Of a stretch of DNA of 64,000 bases, positions 1 to 9,000 are shown piece by piece (position 1 is the first letter of the stretch; the number at the start of each line of letters is the position of its first letter). Origin of the DNA: Carpediemonas membranifera (lineage: Eukaryota > Fornicata); NCBI GenBank assembly GCA_019828565.1, contig JAHDYR010000006.1, positions 371,643-435,642 of the forward strand, read 5' to 3'. Both the position numbers and the translations under genes were made by a program. A model generated the notes under the pieces. That model saw only the letters and a program-made list of their open reading frames with translations. It ran no database searches and had not been told where the DNA came from.

Positions 1-62
1 ATTTCGCTTGCACTACATGTCCTTGGTTTCCCATGTCGTTTAACAAGGGCGGCAGGGGCACA

Positions 63-92
63 GAGTGTATATGTTGTGTGGCCAGCAAAATC
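63..92 (+). repeat. 30-bp direct repeat, copy 1
   Basis: Identical to 948..977, beginning GAGTGTATATGTTGTGTGG. The two copies lie 885 bp apart and the sequence around them is not otherwise collinear. They could be terminal or split repeats of an older element, but neither boundary can be fixed from this window. Confidence 0.75.
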
Positions 93-947
93 GAGTTTCA
101 CATGAGCTCACGGGCACCCTGGAGTGCCGAGGCGCGGGCGAGACCCCAGCGGGACCGGGTCGCCGTGCTAAGAGGTTGAATCTGGTGGCAGTTTCGGATA
201 CGAATCGAGGTGATTCGATCCGAAAGAAAAGAAAGAAAATTTATGGTGCCTGGTATCGGGCCCCGGTTACTTAGGCTGATCTCCCTTATTACTGGAGCCG
301 AGTTCCCCGGGGCGCTGCCTCCTCCCTGCGATTGAACTTGTCAGCTGCGTCCAACGAGCGATTCGGTGCTACTGCTTCCGCTCACTCCCGATTTCACTTC
401 CCCCCATAGGCCTTCGCCATCTCCGTGCGCTGAGCGCTTTCCTGTCTCCCTGTAAACCCGGCAGCTTCCAGGGAGCCTGGGGGTCTGTCCTCGGTGCTTC
501 CACAGGCAGGTTTGTCCTGCAAGACCTTCTCTATAGCACTCCCTGATTCCCTGCAGTCCCTACGGGGTCGTTCAAGCATGACACCCTCTCCTCTTTCCAG
601 ATTCCCTGTTCAGTGCCCCCACGACCCTGTTAAGTGGCCTACCCGTGGGCGGGGAAAGCAACTAAGTCCCTCTCATCTACCCCTGTTAGGCGGCGTGGGT
701 TAGGGCTAACACAGACTCTAGATCTGCAAGGCCTAGTACCCCTTATGATAGTTCTCTTGTGCTACACTTCCCAGCGTCCCTCTATCGTTCACAAGGGCGG
801 CGGAAACGTCATGTCCCCCCGTATGAGGTGATTCGATCCGGGAGAATCGATGGCGCAATCGACTGAAAATGGAGTCAGACCAAGAGAAATGGCGGAAGAG
901 ACCGCCGGACAGATAAGAGATAAATGTCCAACCCCCCCCTTGGGTAA

Positions 948-977
948 GAGTGTATATGTTGTGTGGCCAGCAAAATC
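948..977 (+). repeat. 30-bp direct repeat, copy 2
   Basis: Identical to 63..92. It lies just after a C-rich run (AACCCCCCCCTTGGG) that resembles another C run near 1419, shortly before the start of the Ngaro-like element. Confidence 0.75.
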
Positions 978-1210
978 TGGCTGGCCTGGCCAAGCTGGCG
1001 TTACATCGCGCTGACAGGTTACCTCGGGTAACGGGCCGTGAGCGGAGGGCAATGAGATCGCCTCGCTCCGGCATGGTGATGCGCCGACCAGGCGAGCCGC
1101 GCAGTTTATGCGGGCAGAATGGTAGAAAATTCGGAACATCCAGATCCGACGGCACGATACTGGTCAAGACCGGTATATCCGCCCAGTAGGTAAGCTGGCC
1201 GGAGTCCCCT

Positions 1211-1244
1211 GATCGTTTACACTAGCTCTCTTTAATAAACGATC
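1211..1244. repeat. Hairpin-forming inverted repeat
   Basis: Nine-base perfect arms GATCGTTTA and TAAACGATC are separated by 16 bases. It lies about 220 bp left of the Ngaro-like element. Role unknown. Confidence 0.6.
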
Positions 1245-1466
1245 GCCCCCGTTGGGTAGAGCAAGTATGTCTAGAGGCGAGCACCACTCGAGCCCATTGG
1301 CACCCGGGGTGCTGAGACGCCCGAGAGGGCGCACGGAAACGTGCAGTTTATGGCATCAGAATTTCGAATGCCCGAAGGCACATCGGGCCTAAAGGAGCCC
1401 GAGAAGAATAAATCCTTTACCCCCCCCTTTGGGGAGTATGAGTTAGGTGGCTAGCCTAGTCTAGCT

Positions 1467-1546
1467 CCTGTCACAGGACCATCACTGGCACCTGCGCGCG
1501 CCGATCAATGTGCACTTTAGGTCACACTTCGAAACGCATCGGCAGG
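1467..1546 (+). repeat. Ngaro-like split repeat A1
   Basis: This 80-bp segment is identical to A2 at 21657..21736. It starts CCTGTCACAGG and ends CGGCAGG directly before the gag-like ATG at 1547. The left flank is CTAGCT, whereas A2 is preceded by the end of B1. Confidence 0.88.
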
Positions 1547-1855
1547 ATGTCTGATAACGAAGACCTGCCGCCGCAAGACAGTCCCGATGAGCTTAACAAG
1601 CGTATCGAGAAGCTGGAGCGCTTGGTTAAGATACAATCGGAAGCAATTTTGGAGCAGCAAGCAGAAGCAGCTCGCCGTCCACTGTTCCTGGAGATGCCAA
1701 AGAGGTTCGGCCTCGAAGATGAGGCCAGATTCGTATACAAGACCATGAATAGGATCGAGAACGGCGCAAAGATGAAGGAGATCGGGAACATTCTCTTTGC
1801 AAGAATCCAGTACCTTCTAATCAAGGACGTGTACACTGACGCTACTGCAGAGCGG
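1547..1855 (+). pseudogene. Ngaro-like gag-type ORF, 5' part, interrupted by Gypsy-1
   Basis: This is the first ORF of the Ngaro-like element. It starts at the ATG right after A1 and encodes a hydrophilic 103-residue segment with a predicted coiled coil near residues 15 to 45 (the region around NKRIEKLERLVKIQSEAI). Gypsy-1 interrupts it after the GCGG target site at 1852..1855. The frame resumes at 6443 and ends at a TAA at 6614..6616, giving a protein of about 160 residues with a basic, RG-rich tail (FRRGGRAQDRGR). The position and the basic tail fit a nucleic-acid-binding Gag-like role, which is an inference from position, not from a recognised domain. Confidence 0.7.
1852..1855 (+). repeat. 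4-bp target site duplication of Gypsy-1 (left)
   Basis: GCGG lies directly before the left LTR and is repeated directly after the right LTR at 6439..6442. Removing one copy with Gypsy-1 restores the interrupted gag-like frame of the Ngaro-like host. Confidence 0.85.
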
Positions 1856-1916
1856 TGTGCCGGGGCGAAGAGATTGGAACATTTACATAAACTGCGGACG
1901 TGGATGCCTTATGACA
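1856..1916 (-). repeat. Gypsy-1 3' LTR (61 bp)
   Basis: Identical to 6378..6438. Because the element reads on the minus strand this is its 3' LTR. The pol stop codon (1909..1911) lies inside it. Confidence 0.9.
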
Positions 1917-4900
1917 TCCTACCCCCCTTAAGCTTGAGCTTGTGGGACTTGAGGTAGTCACGTGCCGCAGTGACGTGGCGGAGCCCGTCAGCGGGTTCCC
2001 ATGTGGGATCGTAGTCGCCCTCCCAGCAGACGAGGAGCTGCAGTGTGCCGTTGCGGCGACGGTGCTTCTCGATGCCTTGCACGACGTACGTCTGCTCGTC
2101 GGAGGCGGCGAGGTTCTTCAGGCGGCTGAGCCCCGACTTGGTGTTGAAAGGAAGGACCTGGTCTACGTGAGCCATGAAGGGGGCGCTCTCGAAAAGGTCG
2201 ACCAGCTGAAGGGTGTTGTTGTCCTTGATGGCGAGAATCTTGAACGGGCCGGCGAAGCCATGCAGCTTTGGGGTCTTCGTCCGGTTGAGCAGGACGAGGT
2301 CGCCTTCCTTGAAGCTAGTCGGCTGGCGGTCGGCGTTGGCCTTGGCGAGGCGCTTGTCTACAGTCTCGCGCTGCTTCTCGGCCGCCCTAGAGGTCAACTT
2401 GGAGAGGTGGGCTCGAAGTAAAGTGATGTAGGCTGAGGCTGAGGCAAGGGGCGAGTCATTGTCGCTCGGTCGGAGGATTCTAGCGACTGTGGAGCTGGGG
2501 TCGAGTTGGTCTCCATACAGCATGGCGTGGGGTGTGACCCCAGTGGCGCTGCAGGTGGTTGTGTTCAGCAGCAGCTGAACTACCGGAAGGAGGTCGCTCC
2601 AACGGGAGAACTTGTCGGATTGGAGGATCAAACAGCGAAGATGCTTCATGACCTCCGCGTTACGACGCTCTACCAGCCCATTCGACTGAGGGTGGTAGGG
2701 GAGGGTGAATTGCTGGGTGATGTCCGCGCTTTCGAGCAGGGCCTTGACGACGTTGCCGGTGAACTCAGGCCCGTTGTCGGACTTGATGAACAGGGGAGTC
2801 CCATGACGGGTAATCACCTGGCGCCAGAGGGCCTCTGACGCTGCATCAGCTGTGTTCTCGTCCGTCGCGGCCAACTCAGTGTAGCGAGTAAACATATCGA
2901 CCATAACTGTGATGTATCTGGAGCCGACTGCGTCTGCCGGGATTGGACCAATAGTATCCACTGCGACAGTGTGGAACGGTTTGTACACTGCTGTTGTGCG
3001 GAGCTCTGCCTCGGCGAAGTTGCGTAGGCGAGCTTTCTGGCACTCGTCACATGAGGCGATGAACTCCTCGACATCTGCTGTGAAGCCTGTCCAGGTATAG
3101 CCGTCTGCTCTCAGGCGTTCGATGGTAGCCTTGGCGCCGTGGTGTCCTCTGTGGGCGATCTGTATCAGCTCCTTTCGGAGGGGTCTGCACACGGTTGAAG
3201 TAGGGATGACGACGAGGCCGTCCTTGCGGCGAAGACCGTCGCTGTCTACGGTCAGCTTGGAGACGGTAGAGTCGTCTGTCTGGTGTTTGATGAGTGTGTC
3301 ATGGTAGCGGGAGTCAGTCGTGATGGCTGCGACAGTGGGCGAGGTCGAGTGACCGCAGCGGCTCAGCGCGTCTGCGACTGCGTTCTGTAGGCCGGGAACG
3401 TGCTCGACATCGAACTTGTAGTCTGCTAATGTCAGTCTCCACCGGTTGATCTTGTCGTTCTCGGATGACTTGGCGATCATGTAAATAAGATTACGGTGGT
3501 CGGTCCGTAGGAGGAACCTCTTCAGGCGTAGGAGGGGTGACAGGGTCGGGTGTGTAAGGCAAAAGACAATGGCAAATAGCTCCTGCTCACACGTGGCCCA
3601 GCGCGACTGGGTTGACGTGAATGTGTGAGAGAAGTAGGCGAGGACCTGTGTCTTGTCGTCCTTTGTCTGCCATAGTACGCCGCCTGCTCCGATGTTGCTA
3701 GCGTCTGTCTCGAGCGTCCAGTCGGCGTCGGCGTCCGGATGTGCGATAAAGAGATCGTCAGTGAACAGGGTCTTCAGGCCGTCGAAAGCGGCGTCGTGCT
3801 CCGCTGTCCATTCCCACAGACGGTCCTTTTGCAGAAGATCGTTGAGAGGTCTCATGTACTCGTGTCGTGTATGGGGAACGAATGATGCGAGGTACTGGAA
3901 CTGTCCGAGGACTACGCGAAGCTCGTGGACGTTGGTGGGTGCAGGTAGATCGCGTAGGGCTTGGGTCCTGGCTGGGTCGACGTGTACTCCGGCCTGGTCG
4001 ACCGTAAAGCCGACAATCTTGGCGCTGGTGGTGCCGAAGACTCCCTTCTTGGCGCTGAACTGAACGCCTGCAGCGTCCGCGCGTGTGAGCAGGTCGCGGA
4101 GAATGCGTAGGAAGGAGTCATCGTCACGGGCGTAGATGAATATGTCGTCGATGTAGGGGTTGGCGCCCTTGTACAACAGTGGGGCGAGCATGCCTTCGAT
4201 CTCCCGCTGGAAGTGAGAAGGCGCGTTGCAAAGGCCGAACGGCATCCTGAGGAATTCCTCGTAGACGCCCGGGGCGGTGAAGGCCGTCTTAGGCACGTCG
4301 TCTGGGTGCATGGCCACCTGCCAGTAGCCCGACGTCAGGTCTAGCGTCGCAAAGCGTGTGCAGCCCGACGCGAGGTTGAGGAGTTCTCGCATGTTGGGGA
4401 TCGGGTGCCGGTCGGGTACTGTCCAAGAGTTGAGGCGGCCGTAGTCGATACAGAGACGGTAGGCGTCGCCCTTTGCGACCAGGACGATGGGGCTTGCGTA
4501 AGGCCCCTCAGAGGGCTGTGTGATCTCGTCCTGGCGCAGGCGCTCGACGTATGGCAACAGCCACTCCAGCTTCTTCGGGTGTAGGTTGCGCGGGCGAAGA
4601 CGGATCGGAGGGGCGTTGTCGTAAAGCGGGATGCGCATAGGGGCAAACGAGCACGGCTGTTTGCTTATGACGGGGTCGAATAGGTGATCGAACCGACGGA
4701 GGATCGAATGTAGCTCGTCGGTCTGGGCCTTGGTGGAGAGCTCGTGTATCTCACACGCGTCGGTGTGAAACTCGCTTGAGGAGACGGCCTCGACGGGGGC
4801 GTCGAGGTACTTGTGGAGTGGGAGGCCATCGGTGGCGTCCTCCGGGCGTGAATCCGGAAGAAGTGGGATGTGGAGGCCACTCTCGGAGAGATAACCGAGC

Positions 4901-5550
4901 GCGCGAAGCACGTCGCATCCAATGAGCACACGTTCAGTGGCGCGCGTCATGATGTAGAGGATGAGATCGACGATGACGTTTCCAGATGTGCTGGGCAACG
5001 TGATCCGCGCTTGGACGTAGTGAGTGATGAGGATGGGCTCATTGGTAACGGACTGAACAGTAAATGGCTTTTCAAGCTCATGTGTGACGAGTTGGAGCGT
5101 CTTAACGGAGGTTGTGGAGATGATCGTGATTGCGGAGCCGCTATCGATCAATATCACCTGTTCTTGGTCATTCACAGCTCCCTTAACTGAGAATGCAGTT
5201 GAAGCGGCAACTTCTTCGATAAAGGCATCATCACAAGCATTGTGTGCGACTTCGACTTCGTGGACTCCTGGACGAGAGTTGATCAGCTTGGATCTGTCCC
5301 GGAGCACCATGTTCCCAGCGCGTCTCTCGTCGGGGGCGAGGCTGTGGCTGCTGGGATGACTGTTGCTGCTGCTTCTGAGCAGCTGGTGCCGGCTGTGGCT
5401 GAGCCGGTTTGTTGGCCGCTTGGGGCTGGCGTTGCGGCTGAGGTGCCGGTCTGGCGTCGCGGGCCGCGGCGGGGTGGCCTTTGGTAGCCTGGGGCTGTCC
5501 GGGCGTGCTGCCGCGGTGCGGGCAATCAGCCTTCCAGTGCATGCCTCCAC
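1909..5550 (-). CDS. pol: Gypsy-1 Pol: protease, RT, RNase H, integrase, chromodomain
   Basis: This 1213-codon frame overlaps the end of gag by 320 nt in another frame, so it is probably expressed by a +1 (or -2) frameshift rather than from its own start. Domain order is typical of chromovirus Pol. An aspartic protease has LIDSGSA. The RT has YIDDIFIYA. RNase H has the segment TLETDASNIGAGG. Integrase has an HHCC finger (HRGHHG...CDEC) and a DDE core with AVDTIGP, SDNGPEF and HPQSNGLVER. A C-terminal chromodomain has CWEGDYDPTWEP. All catalytic residues I looked for are present and the frame has no internal stop. The last codons lie in the LTR. The chromodomain normally steers integration to marked chromatin. 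Confidence 0.93.
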   Translation of the reverse strand: MEACTGRLIARTAAARPDSPRLPKATPPRPATPDRHLSRNASPKRPTNRLSHSRHQLLRSSSNSHPSSHSLAPDERRAGNMVLRDRSKLINSRPGVHEVEVAHNACDDAFIEEVAASTAFSVKGAVNDQEQVILIDSGSAITIISTTSVKTLQLVTHELEKPFTVQSVTNEPILITHYVQARITLPSTSGNVIVDLILYIMTRATERVLIGCDVLRALGYLSESGLHIPLLPDSRPEDATDGLPLHKYLDAPVEAVSSSEFHTDACEIHELSTKAQTDELHSILRRFDHLFDPVISKQPCSFAPMRIPLYDNAPPIRLRPRNLHPKKLEWLLPYVERLRQDEITQPSEGPYASPIVLVAKGDAYRLCIDYGRLNSWTVPDRHPIPNMRELLNLASGCTRFATLDLTSGYWQVAMHPDDVPKTAFTAPGVYEEFLRMPFGLCNAPSHFQREIEGMLAPLLYKGANPYIDDIFIYARDDDSFLRILRDLLTRADAAGVQFSAKKGVFGTTSAKIVGFTVDQAGVHVDPARTQALRDLPAPTNVHELRVVLGQFQYLASFVPHTRHEYMRPLNDLLQKDRLWEWTAEHDAAFDGLKTLFTDDLFIAHPDADADWTLETDASNIGAGGVLWQTKDDKTQVLAYFSHTFTSTQSRWATCEQELFAIVFCLTHPTLSPLLRLKRFLLRTDHRNLIYMIAKSSENDKINRWRLTLADYKFDVEHVPGLQNAVADALSRCGHSTSPTVAAITTDSRYHDTLIKHQTDDSTVSKLTVDSDGLRRKDGLVVIPTSTVCRPLRKELIQIAHRGHHGAKATIERLRADGYTWTGFTADVEEFIASCDECQKARLRNFAEAELRTTAVYKPFHTVAVDTIGPIPADAVGSRYITVMVDMFTRYTELAATDENTADAASEALWRQVITRHGTPLFIKSDNGPEFTGNVVKALLESADITQQFTLPYHPQSNGLVERRNAEVMKHLRCLILQSDKFSRWSDLLPVVQLLLNTTTCSATGVTPHAMLYGDQLDPSSTVARILRPSDNDSPLASASAYITLLRAHLSKLTSRAAEKQRETVDKRLAKANADRQPTSFKEGDLVLLNRTKTPKLHGFAGPFKILAIKDNNTLQLVDLFESAPFMAHVDQVLPFNTKSGLSRLKNLAASDEQTYVVQGIEKHRRRNGTLQLLVCWEGDYDPTWEPADGLRHVTAARDYLKSHKLKLKGGRMS

Positions 5551-6361
5551 AGGAGCACGCGTATGGAGGAGGGCGCCGGCGCTCGCGGCGGGATCTGGTG
5601 TTGGCGTTCTGGCTATGTTTCGGGCCAGTGCTGGAGCTCGTGATGGAGCTCGTGCTGGAGGATGTGATGGATATGTCTTGAATCACGCTTCCGAGGACTT
5701 CACGGGCGTCAATGGCGTGCAGTATGAGCTCGCGCGTGTGCACAAATAAGCTATCGATGTCCCGGGCGCCAGAGAGGTCCCACTTTTGCTGAATACGGTT
5801 GGCAAGTGAGACCGGGCGAAGGGCGGCGATAAAAGCTTTGGCGATGATCTTATCGAGTCCGCGGGTGGGGCTGGCTTTTCTCGGGGTGTCCTGCTCACTC
5901 GGCGTGCTGTCTGGCTTCTGGGTGATGACCTTGCTGAGGGCGGCCTCGTCTTCATCCACCTCGGCGGGCTCGGGCTCTGGCTTGGCGCCGAGCTCGGCGT
6001 TGAGAAGGGCATGGGCGTGGGAGCGCAGCTCCTCGGTCTCAGCCATGAGACGAGATACGGCCTCGATCGTGGACTTGGTTCGGTCCTGCGTGAGGGCCCG
6101 GATTTCTTGGATGGTTTTCTCAAGGGTTCTCGGGAAAGAAAGAGCGGTGATTTCGGCGAGAAGTTCTGCGTCGTTGAGTGCTTCGACGTCGACGTTGCGG
6201 ACAAATCGGACATGACTGACTTGATCCTCGGTGAGGCACTCGTAAGCCGTTATGACGGTTGTGGTAGGAGCATGCTTCTGCGCGAACGTGAGGGCGCGTT
6301 TGAACGCGCGAACGGACTCTCTAGAGAAGTCCGATAGTGATGGCGGAATCCAATTATTCAT
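5231..6361 (-). CDS. gag: Gypsy-1 Gag with CCHC-type zinc knuckle
   Basis: The 376-residue product starts with an ATG 16 nt after the 5' LTR. The N-terminal ~200 residues are helical and charged, as expected of a capsid-like region. A zinc knuckle (CSCGGMHWKADC) follows, then a Q/P/R-rich tail. It overlaps pol by 320 nt. The very short leader leaves almost no room for a normal primer-binding site. Confidence 0.85.
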   Translation of the reverse strand: MNNWIPPSLSDFSRESVRAFKRALTFAQKHAPTTTVITAYECLTEDQVSHVRFVRNVDVEALNDAELLAEITALSFPRTLEKTIQEIRALTQDRTKSTIEAVSRLMAETEELRSHAHALLNAELGAKPEPEPAEVDEDEAALSKVITQKPDSTPSEQDTPRKASPTRGLDKIIAKAFIAALRPVSLANRIQQKWDLSGARDIDSLFVHTRELILHAIDAREVLGSVIQDISITSSSTSSITSSSTGPKHSQNANTRSRRERRRPPPYACSCGGMHWKADCPHRGSTPGQPQATKGHPAAARDARPAPQPQRQPQAANKPAQPQPAPAAQKQQQQSSQQPQPRPRRETRWEHGAPGQIQADQLSSRSPRSRSRTQCL

Positions 6362-6377
6362 TTCGGAAAGTGATCAC

Positions 6378-6438
6378 TGTGCCGGGGCGAAGAGATTGGA
6401 ACATTTACATAAACTGCGGACGTGGATGCCTTATGACA
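6378..6438 (-). repeat. Gypsy-1 5' LTR (61 bp)
   Basis: Identical to 1856..1916. On the minus strand the leader that follows it is only 16 nt long (it starts GTGATCAC) before the gag ATG. The GCGG duplication is at 6439..6442. Confidence 0.9.
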
Positions 6439-6442
6439 GCGG

Positions 6443-6616
6443 TTCGAGAACTATTGCAAGGCGAAGGGCGTGCCTGATCGCGACGAGGTCCTGGAACTGG
6501 CGGCCCGCGCCAAGTCTAAGGGCGATAAGCGCGACGCTAATTTTCGCCGCGGTGGCCGCGCTCAGGACCGAGGTCGCACTCAGACAGGATCCTCCGGCAA
6601 GAGAGCCCACACCTAA
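6443..6616 (+). pseudogene. Ngaro-like gag-type ORF, 3' part
   Basis: This continues the frame broken at 1855. It encodes about 57 residues, lysine- and arginine-rich with an FRRGGR segment, and ends in TAA at 6614..6616. The RT ORF starts 14 nt downstream, so the two host-element ORFs were tightly packed. It has no start of its own and is silent as long as Gypsy-1 remains. Confidence 0.7.
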
Positions 6617-6630
6617 CCCTCTTTCCATGC

Positions 6631-7234
6631 ATGAACGCGGCGTGGAGGGAGTGGCAGAGGTTGGGAGCATCACAACGGGTGATCAACTGGTTACGATACG
6701 GGGTCGAGATCCGTCTGAGAAGTCAACCACCAGCACCAAGGCAACAGCCGACAGTCGACCCATTCATTGTCCAGCAGATTCCTTCCTTGATAGAGACAGG
6801 CGTCATAGAGCAAGTGAATCCCTCTTCCCTGCGACACACCGCCTCGCTGTTTACTGTGCCGAAGGGCGAGTCGAAGAGGATCATTCACAACCTCACGATA
6901 CTGAACGACTGCTCGGCAGAGCGCTCATCCTTCCGGCTCTACGGTCTGCGCAGAGCTCTCTCCCTTCTCCAGAGGGGCGACTGGATGGTCAAGTTCGACC
7001 TCAAGTCCGGGTACCATCAAGTACCAGTACGGAAGGAGGACCGCAAGCTGCTAGGAGTCTATCTTCCAGACGGACGAGCGTTTCAGTACAGAGTGCTAGG
7101 CTTCGGCTGGCGCGCATCGCCGTTCGTGTTTCAGACGATCACCAACCAACTCGCCAAGATACTAGCCCTTCGGACGGGTCTTACCATTGTTGTCTACCTC
7201 GACGACTTCCTCTTATTTCACCGCGACCGAGAAA
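6631..7234 (+). pseudogene. Ngaro-like Pol, 5' part (reverse transcriptase), interrupted by element A
   Basis: This first part of the long ORF starts at ATG 6631. It holds the DIRS-group RT fingers and palm: VPKGESKRIIHNLTILN, then MVKFDLKSGYHQVPV (first catalytic Asp), LGFGWRASPFVFQTITN, and the active-site box VVYLDDFLLF. Element A interrupts it at 7235. The frame continues at 19375 when one copy of the AA duplication (7233..7234 and 19373..19374) is discounted. The complete ORF would be about 890 residues. The in-frame junction is what fixes the ends of element A. Confidence 0.88.
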
Positions 7235-7282
7235 CATACTGTTAGAATGGCCAGTTAATCCGGGGATATACGGAGGATAAAC
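7235..7282 (+). repeat. Element A left terminal inverted repeat (48 bp)
   Basis: Perfect inverted match to 19325..19372 and direct match to the start of A' at 38289. The first ten bases, CATACTGTTA, resemble the start of element B (CATGCTGTCA at 48952). Confidence 0.92.
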
Positions 7283-7308
7283 ACCCTTTTGCACAAGAAA
7301 CTGCAAGA

Positions 7309-7410
7309 AAAAATGAGATTCACCCGTATCTTTTTCACTATTTCACACGTTTCACCAACGTTTGTGAAACGTAGAGAAACGTGCGGAAGGTACGGGTAAG
7401 TCTCATTTTT
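7309..7410. repeat. Subterminal cruciform of element A
   Basis: Outer arms around AAAAATGAGA (left) and TCTCATTTTT (right) match at about 19 of 22 positions. Inside, ACGTTTCAC and GTGAAACGT form a second perfect stem. It is conserved in A'. Element B carries an unrelated but equally large cruciform near its own left end. A transposase-binding or origin-like role is possible. Confidence 0.6.
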
Positions 7411-7506
7411 GCTTGCATACGACGTGCTAGGGGCATTCTTGTGATTCGTAGGTAGGTGCTGATGTTGCATAACCATTCATTGCTTATTCAAAGTGATAAT
7501 AACGTG

Positions 7507-7722
7507 CTAGTGGTCTTTAAGTTGCTGTATTACATCTATAAACATATCTCCTATCTCTTCCAGAACGTGTTGTGTGTCATTCAGCCTCTCATTCACCAAC
7601 CCCTCGCAATTCAGCCCAGTGATGTGATTTCGTATTTCTCGAACAGAATCTTGTATCTTGCCGACTTCATGGAGGCAACTGGTCATATGATTAAGCCTTT
7701 CGTTCGTGGATAACCGTAACAT
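7507..7722 (-). CDS. Small helical protein of unknown function (element A)
   Basis: A 71-codon ORF starts from an ATG on the minus strand, divergent from the zinc-finger gene 35 nt away. The product is hydrophilic with heptad-like spacing and looks like a short coiled coil. It is identical in A'. Element B has a similarly placed 68-residue helical ORF (49693..49899), but I see no clear alignment. Function unknown; it may be chance coding. Confidence 0.35.
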   Translation of the reverse strand: MLRLSTNERLNHMTSCLHEVGKIQDSVREIRNHITGLNCEGLVNERLNDTQHVLEEIGDMFIDVIQQLKDH

Positions 7723-7756
7723 TGTCGTCAACACCTGCGCAGTTTAAGATGAGAAT

Positions 7757-8977
7757 ATGACGACCAGTGAAACTGCGAAGAAAGCTGAGATTTCGCAGGG
7801 CACGTCTTGCGGATCGGATAAGAGAACAGAGTACCGCCGGCTGTTCGTGACTAGCTTCCTGGAATGCTTTTTCGACGTCGCGGACATCCCAACTATCGGT
7901 CTGACGACCTCTGACGTTCATCGCGCTCTCCTTGGCATGCAGGATGTGATATCGGGCCTCTGCAACGGCTTTCGCAAGATTGCTATTGCAAACTCCGTCA
8001 GGCGCACGACTACTGAGCCCATTCAGGCATTTGTGGCAAGTAGAAAGGGTGGCACAGAGCTCATTGGCACAAAGATACCCTACCTGGTTGTCAGAGACAG
8101 AGCAAATGCAGCTGAACACTTGCAGGAGTTTAGAAACAGGATGTCTGTGCTGTTTCGGGGACTTGGACTCCACGATGTCTCCAGTCTGATCACTTGCACC
8201 GGCATTCAATGGCCTCCAGCCGTTGTAATCAGGATCAAGCATCGCAAGCTCCAGCCTGAGCCACGTACCCCAGCAGAAACACCCGCAGAGACACCCACAA
8301 AGACTCCAGTGACAACATTGGTACCAAAGCTCAGAAAAAGAGCTGACTTGGCTACCATCAAGCCTGATTCCCCCGTCAAGAAGCTTAATTTTGATGCGCA
8401 GATGCATGAGCCTGCTCAGAAGCGATCGAGGCTCGAAGAGGCTGACTTGAAGGAGGTTGCCGCGATGGTGACGGCTTCACTCTCCACAACTGTCACTGAT
8501 CTCCTCAAGCAGTCACCCAAGGCCGTTGAAATGAACGATAAGGTCCCCGCCCTCAAGCAAGCGACGTTTCTGAAGCTATATCAGCGTAAGTTACTGTTCG
8601 CATGCGCTGTTTGTGCCTCACCTGAATGGTACTTCAACCCAAACATGAAAAGAAACGAGTATGAAACGTGCTATCTCTGCCATCAGTTCATGCATCTTCA
8701 GTGTGTCAGAGAGAAGAGGATTGATGGTAAGAACAGAAAGGTTTGCGCAGCTTGCAGTCTGGCAGGAAGGTCTAACAGATGTCACGCGTGTATCAAGGAC
8801 GGAGACAAGTCGACAAAGGACACTGGCGTCTGCCGGGCGTGCCTAAACTGGTTCTGCGAAGAGAAACACTTCAGCTATGCTGAGTTCCATCTCGACGGCC
8901 AGGACTATCGTGTCAGGTTCTGCGACCAGTGTATGACTGTCTACCAGAAGGTGGCGGATATGAAGCCAATTGAGTAA
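7757..8977 (+). CDS. Double zinc-finger protein, PHD-like plus FYVE-like (element A)
   Basis: The 406-residue product starts at ATG 7757 and has no intron. The N-terminal ~165 residues form a domain without a recognised fold. A proline/threonine-rich linker follows (residues ~170 to 200, TPAETPAETPTKTP). The last ~130 residues carry two zinc modules. The first is PHD-like (CAVC ... CYLCHQFMHLQC ... CAAC). The second is FYVE-like (CHAC ... CRACLNWFC ... RVRFCDQC). Element B encodes a homologue with the same layout (50170..51405), and its second finger, HCRMCGHWFC, is closer to the FYVE consensus. PHD fingers usually read histone tails and FYVE fingers bind phosphoinositides; which applies here is unknown. 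A' carries a copy that differs at one residue (Ala to Asp after HEP). Confidence 0.8.
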   Translation: MTTSETAKKAEISQGTSCGSDKRTEYRRLFVTSFLECFFDVADIPTIGLTTSDVHRALLGMQDVISGLCNGFRKIAIANSVRRTTTEPIQAFVASRKGGTELIGTKIPYLVVRDRANAAEHLQEFRNRMSVLFRGLGLHDVSSLITCTGIQWPPAVVIRIKHRKLQPEPRTPAETPAETPTKTPVTTLVPKLRKRADLATIKPDSPVKKLNFDAQMHEPAQKRSRLEEADLKEVAAMVTASLSTTVTDLLKQSPKAVEMNDKVPALKQATFLKLYQRKLLFACAVCASPEWYFNPNMKRNEYETCYLCHQFMHLQCVREKRIDGKNRKVCAACSLAGRSNRCHACIKDGDKSTKDTGVCRACLNWFCEEKHFSYAEFHLDGQDYRVRFCDQCMTVYQKVADMKPIE

Positions 8978-9000
8978 GTTAAATAGGGAGATTTTGAACT

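Larger units (their letters stand above)
1..1466. other. Repeat-rich stretch left of the Ngaro-like element, no gene seen
   Basis: I see no credible coding region here; the ORFs are short, overlapping and low in complexity. The stretch holds scrambled short repeats: a 30-bp unit at 63..92 and 948..977, a 15-bp unit reading AGGTGATTCGATCCG near 208 and again near 827, and a unit around CAAGGGCGGC near 45 and 793. The order of the units differs between the two sets, so this is not a simple tandem duplication. It may be the end region of another DIRS-like or unclassified element. Confidence 0.5.
1856..6438 (-). mobile_element. Gypsy-1: chromodomain Ty3/gypsy LTR retrotransposon with 61-bp LTRs
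   Basis: This 4583-bp element reads on the minus strand. Identical 61-bp LTRs with TG...CA ends lie at 1856..1916 and 6378..6438, flanked by the 4-bp duplication GCGG. A purine run (minus strand AAGGGGGGTAGGA) abuts the left LTR as a polypurine tract, which sets the direction. Gag starts only 16 nt after the 5' LTR, and no tRNA-type primer-binding site starting with TGG is present there. It encodes Gag with a zinc knuckle and a Pol with protease, RT, RNase H, integrase and chromodomain. Identical LTRs and open frames suggest recent insertion. Confidence 0.92.

Noticed and set aside
7235-7239. A TA target duplication for element A (ends starting CTGTTA)
   Set aside because: Excision with TA leaves the Ngaro-like RT out of frame and next to a stop. 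Ends at CATACTG with an AA duplication restore the frame, and the A' start agrees.
6252-7280. A 342-codon plus-strand ORF across the Gypsy-1/Ngaro junction
   Set aside because: It crosses an LTR boundary and runs out of frame through the RT, so it is a chance fusion frame.
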